NCBI RefSeq assembly: GCF_000430625.1
Contig: NZ_AUMJ01000019.1
Coordinates: 1 to 64,000, forward strand
Direction of reading: 5' to 3'
Length of the DNA stretch: 64,000 bases
Origin: Aneurinibacillus terranovensis DSM 18919
GTDB lineage: Bacteria > Bacillota > Bacilli > Aneurinibacillales > Aneurinibacillaceae
In this document: piece after piece, positions 12,236 to 20,792 of the stretch
How positions within the stretch are numbered: the stretch's first letter is position 1
Layout: each line of letters starts with the position of its first letter
Notes under the pieces: model-generated
The model's database searches: none
Seen by the model: the letters and a program-made list of their open reading frames with translations, nothing else
What the model was told of the DNA's origin: nothing
Made by a program: the position numbers and the translations under genes

Positions 12236-13573
12236 GTGGATCATATTTTGCTAACCCGGTCCCTATTCGGCATGACCATGGCCTTCCATATTATATTTGC
12301 CACGCTTGGAGTGGGATTGCCGCTAATGATTATGATTTCGGAAATATGTTATTTGCGCACGAAAGACTCAGATTACGCAACGATGGCGAAACGCTGGACA
12401 AAAGGTCTGGGTGTCCTGATAGGGGTAGCCATCCCGTCCGGTACCATCGCAGGTGTTCAGCTCTCAATACTATGGCCTGGTTTTATGAAAGTAGTAGGAG
12501 AAGTTATCGCCCTTCCGTTTCAAATCGAGATTTTTGCATTCTTCCTGGAAGCGCTGTTTTTATCCATCTACGTCTATGGAGCGGCTCGCCTTTCATCCAG
12601 GATGCGCCTTGTGAGCGTTACATTAGTGGCTATTGGGGCAACACTGTCCGCTGTTCTGATTACCGACGTTCATACGTTTGAGTCAACTCCGCAGGGATTT
12701 ACAATAAAAAACGGCCAGATTACCGATGTGGATCCGTGGATTGCCTTTTTTAACCCCGGCTTTTTTACAAACGCGCTGCATGTCATATTCTCCGCTTATA
12801 TGACGGGTGCATTCGTGCTTGCTTCCATTGCTGCTTATCGAATGCTGCAGCACAAGACTTCGCCTAAGGAATATAACTTTTATCAGAAAGCTCTCATGAT
12901 GACCATTGTCGTTGGTTCGATTTCCTCTTTGCTTACGGCATTAAACGGACACGAAGCCGGACAGGTACTCTACCGGCACAATCCGGAAAGGCTCGCAGCC
13001 GGTGAGGGGCTGTTCCGTACAACCGCCTATGCGCCATTGGCACTCGGAGGAATTCCCGACCCGGAAACAGGCACAGTAAAATACGCGATTGAAATTCCCT
13101 GGATGTTAAGCTTCCTGGCAAACAACCGTTTTGACACCGTCGTCAAAGGGCTCTATGATTTCCCACGGAACATGTGGCCGCCTTTGTATATCCATTCTAT
13201 GTTTAACGGCATGGTAATGATTGGCGGGCTCCTGATCTTTTTACCGCTTGTTCCATGGATGCTGAAAAAAATTTACAGGTATGAGAAGTTTCCTCGCTGG
13301 GTGCTGTGGTGTTTTGTCCCTTCAGGGATTCTCTCCGTGCTCGCTATTGAATTTGGCTGGATTTACAGCTGTGTCGGCCGTCAACCCTGGACCATTTATC
13401 GCATTCAATTGACAAAGCACGCAGCGACAGCGACAGAGAATGTAGGGATTTTCTTTGTCCTGTTTCTTGGAATGTATTTACTCCTGTGTGCCGCAACACT
13501 CGTCGTGTTTCGTTACTATTTCAAACGACATCCACTGGCAAGTGAATTAGCCGGGGTTGAAGTCAAAGAATGA
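12236..13573 (+). CDS. cydA: Cytochrome bd-type quinol oxidase subunit I (YthA-like)
   Basis: Membrane subunit that binds the haems and oxidises quinol. About 445 residues, the short-Q-loop type (YthA/CioA) rather than E. coli CydA. Helix I contains TRSLFGMTMAFHIIFATLG with the haem histidine. GTIAGVQLSILWPGFM near 80 and the later GHEAGQVLYR and GWIYSCVGRQPW are family landmarks. I place the start at GTG 12236 behind AAAGGA; a reading from 12191 lacks a ribosome site. The next gene starts 16 nt after the stop. Confidence 0.88.
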   Translation: MDHILLTRSLFGMTMAFHIIFATLGVGLPLMIMISEICYLRTKDSDYATMAKRWTKGLGVLIGVAIPSGTIAGVQLSILWPGFMKVVGEVIALPFQIEIFAFFLEALFLSIYVYGAARLSSRMRLVSVTLVAIGATLSAVLITDVHTFESTPQGFTIKNGQITDVDPWIAFFNPGFFTNALHVIFSAYMTGAFVLASIAAYRMLQHKTSPKEYNFYQKALMMTIVVGSISSLLTALNGHEAGQVLYRHNPERLAAGEGLFRTTAYAPLALGGIPDPETGTVKYAIEIPWMLSFLANNRFDTVVKGLYDFPRNMWPPLYIHSMFNGMVMIGGLLIFLPLVPWMLKKIYRYEKFPRWVLWCFVPSGILSVLAIEFGWIYSCVGRQPWTIYRIQLTKHAATATENVGIFFVLFLGMYLLLCAATLVVFRYYFKRHPLASELAGVEVKE

Positions 13574-13589
13574 AAGGAGGAGTCAGACT

Positions 13590-14696
13590 GTGACTGCTTC
13601 GTGGATTGCTATCACTCTTCTATGGACGTTTATTTTTATTTATTCTATCGGGGGTTCTATTGATTTTGGAGCCGGATTCTGGGCAATGTTGTATGGAATT
13701 AAAAAAGATGTGCGGGCTGCTGCGCTTGCCAACAGGTACCTTTCTCCTTCGTGGGAAGTGACAAATGTGTTCCTTGTTCTCATTGTCGTAGCTTTAGTGA
13801 CATTTTTTCCAAAAGCCCTTTTTACGCTTGGAACGGTCCTGCTTGTGCCGGGAAGCCTTATTTTAATCCTGTTGACACTGCGCAGCGCCTTCATGGTCTA
13901 TTCTCATGTTGTTAAGAAGTATGATGCGGTCTTGCGTATCATTTCAGGTGTAACCGGGTTGCTGATTCCCGGGCTGTTGATTAGTGTTCTGCCGATTATT
14001 CAAGGCGGATTTATTGAAACGGATCCGAATGGTATCCAAAGGCTGCTGCTTGGAAAACTGTTTACTTCTCCCCGGGAGTATGCCTACCTTGGGTTTGGCG
14101 TGAGCAGTACGCTTTTTCTTTCCACGATTCTGCTGGCCGATTATGCACGGGTGGCAGGGGACGAATCCAGCTACCGTTTATACAGAAAGCATGCGATTTG
14201 GCTCGGACCGACCTCCATTTTTATGGCGTTCTTAATTATTCTAACGTTTAATCAGGAGACTAACTGGCTTCTTGTGAATCTGAACCGGCAGAAGGTATGG
14301 TTTGCGTTATCCATCATTGCGTTTGCTATCGGTTATAGTGCCTTATGGTGGCCGGGAAAACACGTAGAAGAGGAAACGGGTGAAACTAAAACAGAAAAAG
14401 CTGAAACAGGACAAGACGTAGCTGCGCAGATGAAAACAGGACAAATGAAAGTAGGGAGACCACGGGTAACGGTAGTCAGTGTGATTATTCAGTACGCCAT
14501 CGCAAGCTACGCGTATGGCTCCGCTCATTTACCGTATGTTGTGTATCCGAATAGTACGATTGAGGCAAGCATAACCAATACGCCGATGCTCCGTTCGCTT
14601 CTCTTTTCCTATCTAATAGGGATTGTGATTCTGCTTCCGGGGTTCATTTTCTTCTGGCGGTTGTTTATGAACGACCGCTATGTGACAAATAAATAG
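13590..14696 (+). CDS. cydB: Cytochrome bd-type quinol oxidase subunit II (YthB-like)
   Basis: Second membrane subunit of the same oxidase, 368 residues and about eight to nine helices. The N-terminal IYSIGGSIDFGAGFWAML is typical. A hydrophilic segment at ~255-295, rich in E, T and K (EEETGETKTEKAETGQ), interrupts the helices and looks like a loose lineage-specific loop. GTG 13590 follows AAGGAGG at 13574-13580. Paired with the gene before it; the two are almost certainly co-transcribed. Confidence 0.87.
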   Translation: MTASWIAITLLWTFIFIYSIGGSIDFGAGFWAMLYGIKKDVRAAALANRYLSPSWEVTNVFLVLIVVALVTFFPKALFTLGTVLLVPGSLILILLTLRSAFMVYSHVVKKYDAVLRIISGVTGLLIPGLLISVLPIIQGGFIETDPNGIQRLLLGKLFTSPREYAYLGFGVSSTLFLSTILLADYARVAGDESSYRLYRKHAIWLGPTSIFMAFLIILTFNQETNWLLVNLNRQKVWFALSIIAFAIGYSALWWPGKHVEEETGETKTEKAETGQDVAAQMKTGQMKVGRPRVTVVSVIIQYAIASYAYGSAHLPYVVYPNSTIEASITNTPMLRSLLFSYLIGIVILLPGFIFFWRLFMNDRYVTNK

Positions 14697-14760
14697 GCGG
14701 CTGAAGAAATGAACCTCTTCCCTGAATATGATAAGATGGGGAGGATGGAGGTGCACGTTT

Positions 14761-15507
14761 ATGATTGTATTGAAAACGAAAGAGGAAATTTCTTTCATGA
14801 GGGAAGCGGGTAAAATACTGGCGGCCTGTCACCGGGAAATTGCCGGGCGAATTAAACCGGGGGTTACGACAGCGGAAATTGACCGGTTTGTGGAGGAGTT
14901 TCTGGAAGCGCATGGAGCAAAGCCGGAACAGAAAGGGTATATGGGTTACCCGTATGCGACATGCGCCTCGGTTAATGATGTGATCTGTCACGGTTTTCCA
15001 AGCAAAACACCCCTGCAGGAAGGGGATATTGTCACCATTGACATGGTGGTTAATCTAAACGGCTGGCTCGCAGATTCGGCCTGGTCGTATGCGGTAGGCA
15101 GCATTTCGGAAGAAGCACAGCGATTGCTTGATGTAACAAAGAAATCACTGTTTCTCGGAATTGAACAGGCGATCGTCGGGAACCGCTTAGGCGATATCTC
15201 GCACGCCATACAAACGTATGCCGAATCGAACGGATTTTCCGTCGTGCGCGATTTTACGGGCCATGGAATCGGCCGGGAAATGCATGAAGACCCGTTTGTC
15301 CCGCATTTCGGACCTCCCGGCAAAGGTTCGCGACTAAAGGATGGTATGGTGATTACCATTGAGCCGATGCTGAACACCGGCAAGTTCCATACGAAAGTGG
15401 ATGCGGATGGTTGGACCGCCCGCACGCGGGACCGAAGCTTGTCTGCCCAGTATGAGCATACCATTGCGATTACGGAAGACGGGCCGTTTATTTTGACAGA
15501 GTTGTAG
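14761..15507 (+). CDS. map: Type I methionine aminopeptidase (MapB-like)
   Basis: Removes N-terminal methionine from nascent proteins. The 248-residue length and the sequence YPYATCASVNDVICHGFPS fit the MapB/YflG type. Metal ligands are seen as D in DMVVNLNGWLADSA (two aspartates), H in GHGIGREMHEDP, E in TIEPML, and E near the end. ATG 14761 follows GGAGGTG at 14747-14753; an in-frame start at 14728 has no site. A terminator follows. Confidence 0.93.
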   Translation: MIVLKTKEEISFMREAGKILAACHREIAGRIKPGVTTAEIDRFVEEFLEAHGAKPEQKGYMGYPYATCASVNDVICHGFPSKTPLQEGDIVTIDMVVNLNGWLADSAWSYAVGSISEEAQRLLDVTKKSLFLGIEQAIVGNRLGDISHAIQTYAESNGFSVVRDFTGHGIGREMHEDPFVPHFGPPGKGSRLKDGMVITIEPMLNTGKFHTKVDADGWTARTRDRSLSAQYEHTIAITEDGPFILTEL

Positions 15508-15562
15508 GCGGGATTTATGTTTCCCGTAGCCGTACCGGGAGTATAATGTCATTTCGTTTAAT

Positions 15563-15603
15563 GCCTCCTGTCCAGAAAATGGATAAGGAGGTTTTGTTTT
15601 TTT
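15563..15603 (+). terminator. Rho-independent terminator after map
   Basis: CCTCC-GTCCA pairs with TGGAT-GGAGG across an AGAAAA loop, followed by a T-rich run. Confidence 0.8.
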
Positions 15604-15677
15604 CTATGATATAATTTAAAACGAATATGTTGGCTAACTTTTTTTATAAGTCTACAATCAAGGCGGTAAAGATAACT

Positions 15678-18425
15678 ATGAAGAATGCGGAGAGAGTTAT
15701 CTATAATTTTTTGCAAGAGGCATGCGAGAAGCAGAAAGCAAGTGGACAAACAGAAAAAATTGGATGTACGACAAACGAAGTAGCGGATGCTTTGTCTCTT
15801 CAGCGAACCAATGTAAGCGCTGTATTGAATAAGCTTTCTTCAGAAGGAAAGATTGTAAAAATTAAAGGCAAGCCCGTTATTTATACAATGAATTTGTCTG
15901 ATAGCGGTGAGAATGGAAGTAAGACAGCTGTTACGTTCGATACTTTAATCGGAAATAACGATAGCTTGAAAAAAAGCATCCAGCAGGCGAAAGCTGCAAT
16001 TTTATATCCTCCCGATGGGTTGCACACTTTGCTGTTGGGTGAAACCGGTGTAGGGAAGACGATGTTTGCTGAGTTGATGTACAAGTTTGCTATAGAAAAG
16101 GGTGTCCTTGCCCTGCAGGCGCCGTTTGTTTCTTTTAACTGTGCGGATTATGCGAATAATCCACAGCTGTTGCTGTCTCATCTTTTTGGCAGCAAAAGAG
16201 GGGCATTTACCGGAGCTGACAGGGATCGGGAAGGAATCGTTGAAAAAGCAAATGGTGGCATTCTCTTTCTGGATGAAGTTCATCGATTGCCTCCCGAGGC
16301 TCAGGAAATGCTGTTTATGTTAATTGACAAGGGGACTTTTACTCCATTGGGTGACATGGATAACAAGAAGCATAGCAAAGTCCTTATTATTTGTGCAACG
16401 ACGGAAGATGTGGACAGCCATTTATTGACCACCTTTACGCGAAGAATTCCTATGACGATTAGTTTGCCGTCGCTGACCGAACGAACGCTGGAAGAAAGAT
16501 ATGAGTTAATATGCGAGTTTTTTAAGATTGAATCCAGAAGAATCGGCAAAGATATCACAGTCTCAGCCAATGCCTTACGAAGTCTGGCTCTCTATCATTG
16601 TGCAGGCAATGTTGGACAATTAAAAAGCGATATACAATTGGGATGTGCCAATGCTTTCCTGAAATGTATCTCGAAAGGAAAAAAAAGAATCGAGGTCCAC
16701 AGCACCGATTTTTCAAGGGAAGTAAAAGAAGGATTGTTACTCTATAAAAGCAACTGTCAGGTGATCGATAAAATCATAAACGAGGATATGAAATTAAATT
16801 TTACGGCCAGAGGCCGGACAACTGAAGTGAGGGCGGATGACTACTCTCTGCCGGGGAGTTTTTACGAGGATATCGAAAAAAGAATTCAGGAGCTTCAGGG
16901 ACGGGGAATAGAGGAAACAGAAATTACCTTTATTATGGCGTTCGACATTGAAAATTACTTTAAAAAATTTATCAGAAGGTTTGAAAAGGGCGTGAGAAAA
17001 GAGGAACTTTCCAAAGTCGTCGACAGTAAAATCATTTCGATCGTCGAAAGCTTTTTAGAGACAGCCTCCAATGAACTTCATAAAGTTTTTTCAAACAAGG
17101 TGTTTTATGGCCTTTGTCTCCATTTGAGTTCCAGTATCGAAAGGATTAAGCAAGACAAAAAAATCATTAACCATAATTTGCGGGAAATTATTGAAAAATA
17201 TCCGGATGAATATGCCTTGGCTCTGCATTTTTCTCATACCATCGAAGATGAATACAAAATAAGGATGCCATTAGATGAAGTTGGCTTTATCGCGATGTTT
17301 TTATGCGCAGACGACCCGATGGAAGAAAAAATAAAAAACAAACCTATTGTGGTGGTTGCCATGCACGGAAGAAGTACAGCTTCTTCCATGGCGGAAGTTG
17401 CGAATAAGTTAATTGGCGGAGGCAATGTATACGCGTACGATATGGGGCTTGACCAGAAACCAAAGCATGCCTATAAGGAAATTAAGGATTTAATTGTAAA
17501 AAATCATCAAGGAGCCGGCGTGTTATTGCTAGTGGACATGGGTTCTCTTGCTATGTTTGGTGAATTCATAAGCGAAGAGACAGGGATACAAATTAAAGTG
17601 ATCGATATGGTCACAACGATCGTGGTGATTGAATGCGCACGCAAGGCATTAATGGATAAAAACATTCATGAGATCAGTGAAGAAGCAAGGCAATCGCTCG
17701 GTTATTTTCATCAAAGCAGCGCAAGCGTAACGGAATCTTTTATCCCAAATAAAGATCATATTATATTAACGATCTGCACAACAGGCGAGGGGAGTGCGAT
17801 CAAGATAAAGAATATCATTGAGGACAAAGTCGATCTAAGCGAGAAAAACGTCCAGGTTATTCCGGTGGCACTTGAAAGCAAAAAGGACTTGTATACCCGC
17901 ATTAATAAACTTTCTAAGGAAAGAAAAGTATTGGCGGTTGTGGGGACATTTAATCCTAATATATATGGGCTGCCGTTCATCTCAACTTCGGAGCTTTTTA
18001 CTGATCCCCAGGTGTCGAGGCTTAAGGAAATTGTCAACGGAGTCCAAACAATTGAAGAACCGGAAGACGGTTTCTATGATGACATATTTGATTCATTGAC
18101 GGAGAAAGCAACGAATTTGCAGATAAGTGATTTTAAGCCTTTGTTTATGGACTTTTTAACGAGGGTCAAACAAATACTTCATACGGAGTTCGATACCTAT
18201 AAAGTAGCGGGATTAATTTTGCACCTCGTATGTGCCGTTGAAAGACTGGTGCAGGGAGGAAGAACTCCAGAGTGCCCGTTAAAGACACAAATTCTAAAGA
18301 ATGATACACAAGCCTTTATGTGTATAAAAATGGTTGTGAAACAAATGGAGAATTTCTACCAAATCACTTTTCCAGATGACGAAATTTGTTTTATTACGAT
18401 GATTATTGCGGAAATTTCGGAGTGA
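15678..18425 (+). CDS. LevR/CelR-type sigma-54 activator with PRD and PTS-like domains
   Basis: Activates sigma-54 promoters in answer to PTS phosphorylation. The 915 residues read in order: N-terminal helix-turn-helix (~1-75), AAA+ domain with GETGVGKT (~120), the sigma-54 contact loop GAFTGAD (~174) and Walker B LFLDEVHRLPP, PRD1 (~445-555), an EIIA-Man-like domain with MHGRSTASS (~561), an EIIB-like domain with ICTTGEG (~698), and PRD2 (~810-915). ATG 15678 follows AAGGCGG. The beta-glucoside PTS operon directly downstream has a sigma-54 promoter, so it is the likely target, as with CelR of clostridia and Listeria. Confidence 0.92.
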   Translation: MKNAERVIYNFLQEACEKQKASGQTEKIGCTTNEVADALSLQRTNVSAVLNKLSSEGKIVKIKGKPVIYTMNLSDSGENGSKTAVTFDTLIGNNDSLKKSIQQAKAAILYPPDGLHTLLLGETGVGKTMFAELMYKFAIEKGVLALQAPFVSFNCADYANNPQLLLSHLFGSKRGAFTGADRDREGIVEKANGGILFLDEVHRLPPEAQEMLFMLIDKGTFTPLGDMDNKKHSKVLIICATTEDVDSHLLTTFTRRIPMTISLPSLTERTLEERYELICEFFKIESRRIGKDITVSANALRSLALYHCAGNVGQLKSDIQLGCANAFLKCISKGKKRIEVHSTDFSREVKEGLLLYKSNCQVIDKIINEDMKLNFTARGRTTEVRADDYSLPGSFYEDIEKRIQELQGRGIEETEITFIMAFDIENYFKKFIRRFEKGVRKEELSKVVDSKIISIVESFLETASNELHKVFSNKVFYGLCLHLSSSIERIKQDKKIINHNLREIIEKYPDEYALALHFSHTIEDEYKIRMPLDEVGFIAMFLCADDPMEEKIKNKPIVVVAMHGRSTASSMAEVANKLIGGGNVYAYDMGLDQKPKHAYKEIKDLIVKNHQGAGVLLLVDMGSLAMFGEFISEETGIQIKVIDMVTTIVVIECARKALMDKNIHEISEEARQSLGYFHQSSASVTESFIPNKDHIILTICTTGEGSAIKIKNIIEDKVDLSEKNVQVIPVALESKKDLYTRINKLSKERKVLAVVGTFNPNIYGLPFISTSELFTDPQVSRLKEIVNGVQTIEEPEDGFYDDIFDSLTEKATNLQISDFKPLFMDFLTRVKQILHTEFDTYKVAGLILHLVCAVERLVQGGRTPECPLKTQILKNDTQAFMCIKMVVKQMENFYQITFPDDEICFITMIIAEISE

Positions 18426-18454
18426 ATTGAACTTGAACGTATAGGGAAGGCATG

Positions 18455-18527
18455 GATGTGTATAAAATATTTTCGATTTTGCTGTGAGAATTTGTAGATG
18501 TGTATAAATATATATTGAATGTGTATA
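18455..18527 (+). promoter_or_regulatory. Candidate upstream activator sites (direct repeats)
   Basis: GATGTGTATAAA occurs at 18455-18466 and 18497-18508 and a partial copy AATGTGTATA at 18518-18527. They lie about 110-180 bases before the -24 element, the usual range for enhancer sites of sigma-54 activators. The assignment to the LevR-like protein is inference. Confidence 0.45.
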
Positions 18528-18576
18528 CAGATCAAAAAAGACAAAGCTACGGTTTTGTCTTTTTTGATCTGTATAC
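18523..18576. repeat. Perfect 23-bp inverted repeat
   Basis: 18523-18545 and 18554-18576 are exact reverse complements around an 8-nt spacer, beginning GTATACAGATC. It has A/T runs inside the stem, so it may terminate the regulator transcript in either direction. It also overlaps the last candidate activator repeat. Confidence 0.85.
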
Positions 18577-18635
18577 TGCAGCTACCGGATAGCGTAGCGG
18601 CGCTAATCAACCTTTCTTTATCGTAGATAAAAAAG

Positions 18636-18652
18636 TTGGCATGGGTTTTGCG
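18636..18652 (+). promoter_or_regulatory. Sigma-54 promoter of the beta-glucoside PTS operon
   Basis: TTGGCATG, four bases, then TTGC gives the -24 GG and -12 GC elements at exact spacing. The expected start point is about 18663, some 38 nt before the EIIB start codon. The LevR-type activator gene directly upstream supports this. Confidence 0.9.
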
Positions 18653-18700
18653 TAATTAGAGAAGTGTCAGGCACATATTAATCTATTAGGAGGTTTCACT

Positions 18701-19009
18701 ATGAAAATTTTACTTGCGTGTTCGTCAGGTATGTCTACAAGTTTACTTGTTTCTAAAATGAGGGAGGCTGCTGAAAACACAGGATTGGATTGTGAAATTT
18801 GGGCTGTTTCTCAGGATAAGGCCGAGGAGGAAATGCAAAAAGCGGATGTCCTGTTAATTGGTCCACAAATGAGATTTTTAAAGTCCAAGTTTAAAGGAAA
18901 AGCGAAAGAAATCGGGATACCGCTGGATGTGATTGAGCCGATGGCTTATGGAAGATGTGACGGCAAGGCAGTTTTAAATAAAGCTGTACAACTGGTAAAC
19001 GAATCGTGA
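18701..19009 (+). CDS. licB: PTS lactose/cellobiose-type EIIB
   Basis: Phosphocarrier of a beta-glucoside PTS; takes phosphate from EIIA and gives it to the sugar during transport. The 102-residue protein has the phosphorylated cysteine in LACSSGMSTSLL near residue 7, followed by the family pattern LIGPQMRF. AGGAGG precedes the start. First gene behind the sigma-54 promoter. Confidence 0.93.
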   Translation: MKILLACSSGMSTSLLVSKMREAAENTGLDCEIWAVSQDKAEEEMQKADVLLIGPQMRFLKSKFKGKAKEIGIPLDVIEPMAYGRCDGKAVLNKAVQLVNES

Positions 19010-19033
19010 GTAGTTATATAAACATTTTTTATA

Positions 19034-19065
19034 GCGTATAAGAAAGCATACCCTTTCTTATACGC
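19034..19065 (+). repeat. Intercistronic hairpin between EIIB and EIIC genes
   Basis: Perfect 13-bp stem GCGTATAAGAAAG with its complement around CATACC. No T run follows, so it looks like an mRNA processing or stability element that tunes EIIB relative to EIIC rather than a terminator. Confidence 0.75.
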
Positions 19066-19099
19066 ATAAGTGCAACTTATATACAAATGGGGTGTTAGT

Positions 19100-20464
19100 A
19101 TGGCAAAAATAACGGATGTGCTGGATAGCTATTTAATGCCAGTTGCCAATAAGTTAAATAACAATGTTTACTTAAGTGTTCTACGGGACTCTTTTATGCT
19201 CGCACTGCCGTTAATTATATTTGGTTCCATTTTTGTGGTTATATCAAACTTACCATATTTAGACGTGCTCCTCGGCAAGACAGGGTTGGATCAATTCAAG
19301 GCATTATTGGGAGCTGCGCCTGATGCTACTATATCTCTTATGGCCTTATTCACGGTAGCAGGAATTGGATATTATTTAAGCAAACAGTACGAGGTAGAAG
19401 CCATCTATGGATCGACTATTGCCATCGCGGCTTTTCTCCTTTTAACACCGTTTATCCTTGACCAGACGGATCCAGTCAAACAGACAATTGCGGGTGTCAT
19501 TCCGGTTCCCCGATTGGGTGCTAAAGGGATGTTTGTGGGCATTCTTGCCGGCTTCTTGTCCGTTGAAATCTATCGGAAGGTTATCCAAAAAGGCTGGACG
19601 ATTAAAATGCCGAAAGGTGTTCCGGAAGCCGTTTCAAAATCTTTTAGTTCTTTAATTCCTGCTGTAGTCACTTTAACAGTATTTCTAATCATTCGAATTG
19701 CATTTTCCTTCACACCGTGGGGAAATATCCATGACTTTATTTATAATATTATTCAAACGCCGTTGATGGCTCTGGGAAGCAGTTTGCCAGCTACATTGGT
19801 TGAGATTTTCTTCATTCAGTTATTCTGGTTTTTTGGTTTGCACGGCCAGATTATTGTCAACTCTGTATTAGACCCAATTTGGCAATCCTTATCTTTAGAG
19901 AATTTACAAGCGTTCCAACATGGGGCGACGAAATTACCGCATATTGTAAACAAGCAGTTTATGGATACGTTTACTGTTGGGATGGGCGGGACAGGCATGA
20001 CCCTGGCGGTTATTGCGACCATCTTTATTGTAGGAAAAAGCAGACAGCTAAAGGATCTGGCTAAGTTAGGAGCCGCACCTGGCATTTTTAATGTGAACGA
20101 ACCCATTATTTTTGGATTACCGATCGTGCTAAACCCACTCATTATTATCCCATGGATTCTAGCTCCTATGATCGTTACGGCTTTAACCTACTTTGCTATG
20201 TCGATTGGATTGGTGCCTTATCCTATAGGTGTTACAGTACCGTGGACCGTTCCTATCTTCTTTAGTGGAATGCTGGCAACAAACTCAATCGCTGGTGGAA
20301 TTCTACAGCTTGTTAATTTTGCTGTTGTCATGGTTATCTGGCTTCCGTTCGTAATCATTGCTGATCGACAGTACTACCGTTCCGAACAGGAGGAACAAGC
20401 AAAGTTAAAACAAAGTGAAATGCAAACACAAAATAAAAGTGAACAACAGGCGGTGCATGAATAA
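19100..20464 (+). CDS. licC: PTS lactose/cellobiose-type EIIC permease
   Basis: Membrane permease of the beta-glucoside PTS. The product is about 454 residues with roughly ten helices. FWFFGLHGQIIVNSVLDPIW near 245 and NEPIIFGLPIVLNP near 333 are typical of the family; the latter contains the conserved glutamate for sugar binding. I start at ATG 19100 (MAKITDVLDSYL) after GGGGTG. An upstream in-frame ATG at 19070 is less likely. The stop overlaps the EIIA start. Confidence 0.93.
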   Translation: MAKITDVLDSYLMPVANKLNNNVYLSVLRDSFMLALPLIIFGSIFVVISNLPYLDVLLGKTGLDQFKALLGAAPDATISLMALFTVAGIGYYLSKQYEVEAIYGSTIAIAAFLLLTPFILDQTDPVKQTIAGVIPVPRLGAKGMFVGILAGFLSVEIYRKVIQKGWTIKMPKGVPEAVSKSFSSLIPAVVTLTVFLIIRIAFSFTPWGNIHDFIYNIIQTPLMALGSSLPATLVEIFFIQLFWFFGLHGQIIVNSVLDPIWQSLSLENLQAFQHGATKLPHIVNKQFMDTFTVGMGGTGMTLAVIATIFIVGKSRQLKDLAKLGAAPGIFNVNEPIIFGLPIVLNPLIIIPWILAPMIVTALTYFAMSIGLVPYPIGVTVPWTVPIFFSGMLATNSIAGGILQLVNFAVVMVIWLPFVIIADRQYYRSEQEEQAKLKQSEMQTQNKSEQQAVHE

Positions 20465-20772
20465 TGGATACTACGATTAATGATATTGCATTTCAATTGA
20501 TTTTGTTTGCCGGTAATGGAAAATCGTTTGCTATGGAGGCAATTCAGGCAGCTAAGAAAGGCGATTTTGAATCCGCGGATAACCTCATAAAAAAAGCCGG
20601 AAAAGAATTAGGACAGGCTCATGAGTTTCAAACAAAGTTACTTCAGCAGGAGGCTAACGGGGAAGCCAATCAAATCAATGTCTTTTTAATCCATTCTCAG
20701 GATCATCTTATGACAGCTCTTACCCTAAGAGATCTGGCGGTAGAAATCATCGAAATCTACAGAAATAAATAG
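20464..20772 (+). CDS. licA: PTS lactose/cellobiose-type EIIA
   Basis: Trimeric helical phosphocarrier that receives phosphate from HPr. The 102-residue protein has the conserved IHSQDHLMTALTL, whose second histidine is the phosphorylation site, near residues 78-82, and AGNGKSFAMEAIQAAKKGDF at the N-terminal part. It starts at the TAATG overlap with the EIIC gene. Confidence 0.93.
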   Translation: MDTTINDIAFQLILFAGNGKSFAMEAIQAAKKGDFESADNLIKKAGKELGQAHEFQTKLLQQEANGEANQINVFLIHSQDHLMTALTLRDLAVEIIEIYRNK

Positions 20773-20792
20773 GAGATAAAGGAGAGATAAGG

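Noticed and set aside
18523-18576. Palindrome as an RAT-type antiterminator site
   Set aside because: The regulator here is a sigma-54 activator, not a BglG RNA-binding antiterminator, and the stem is too long and perfect for RAT.
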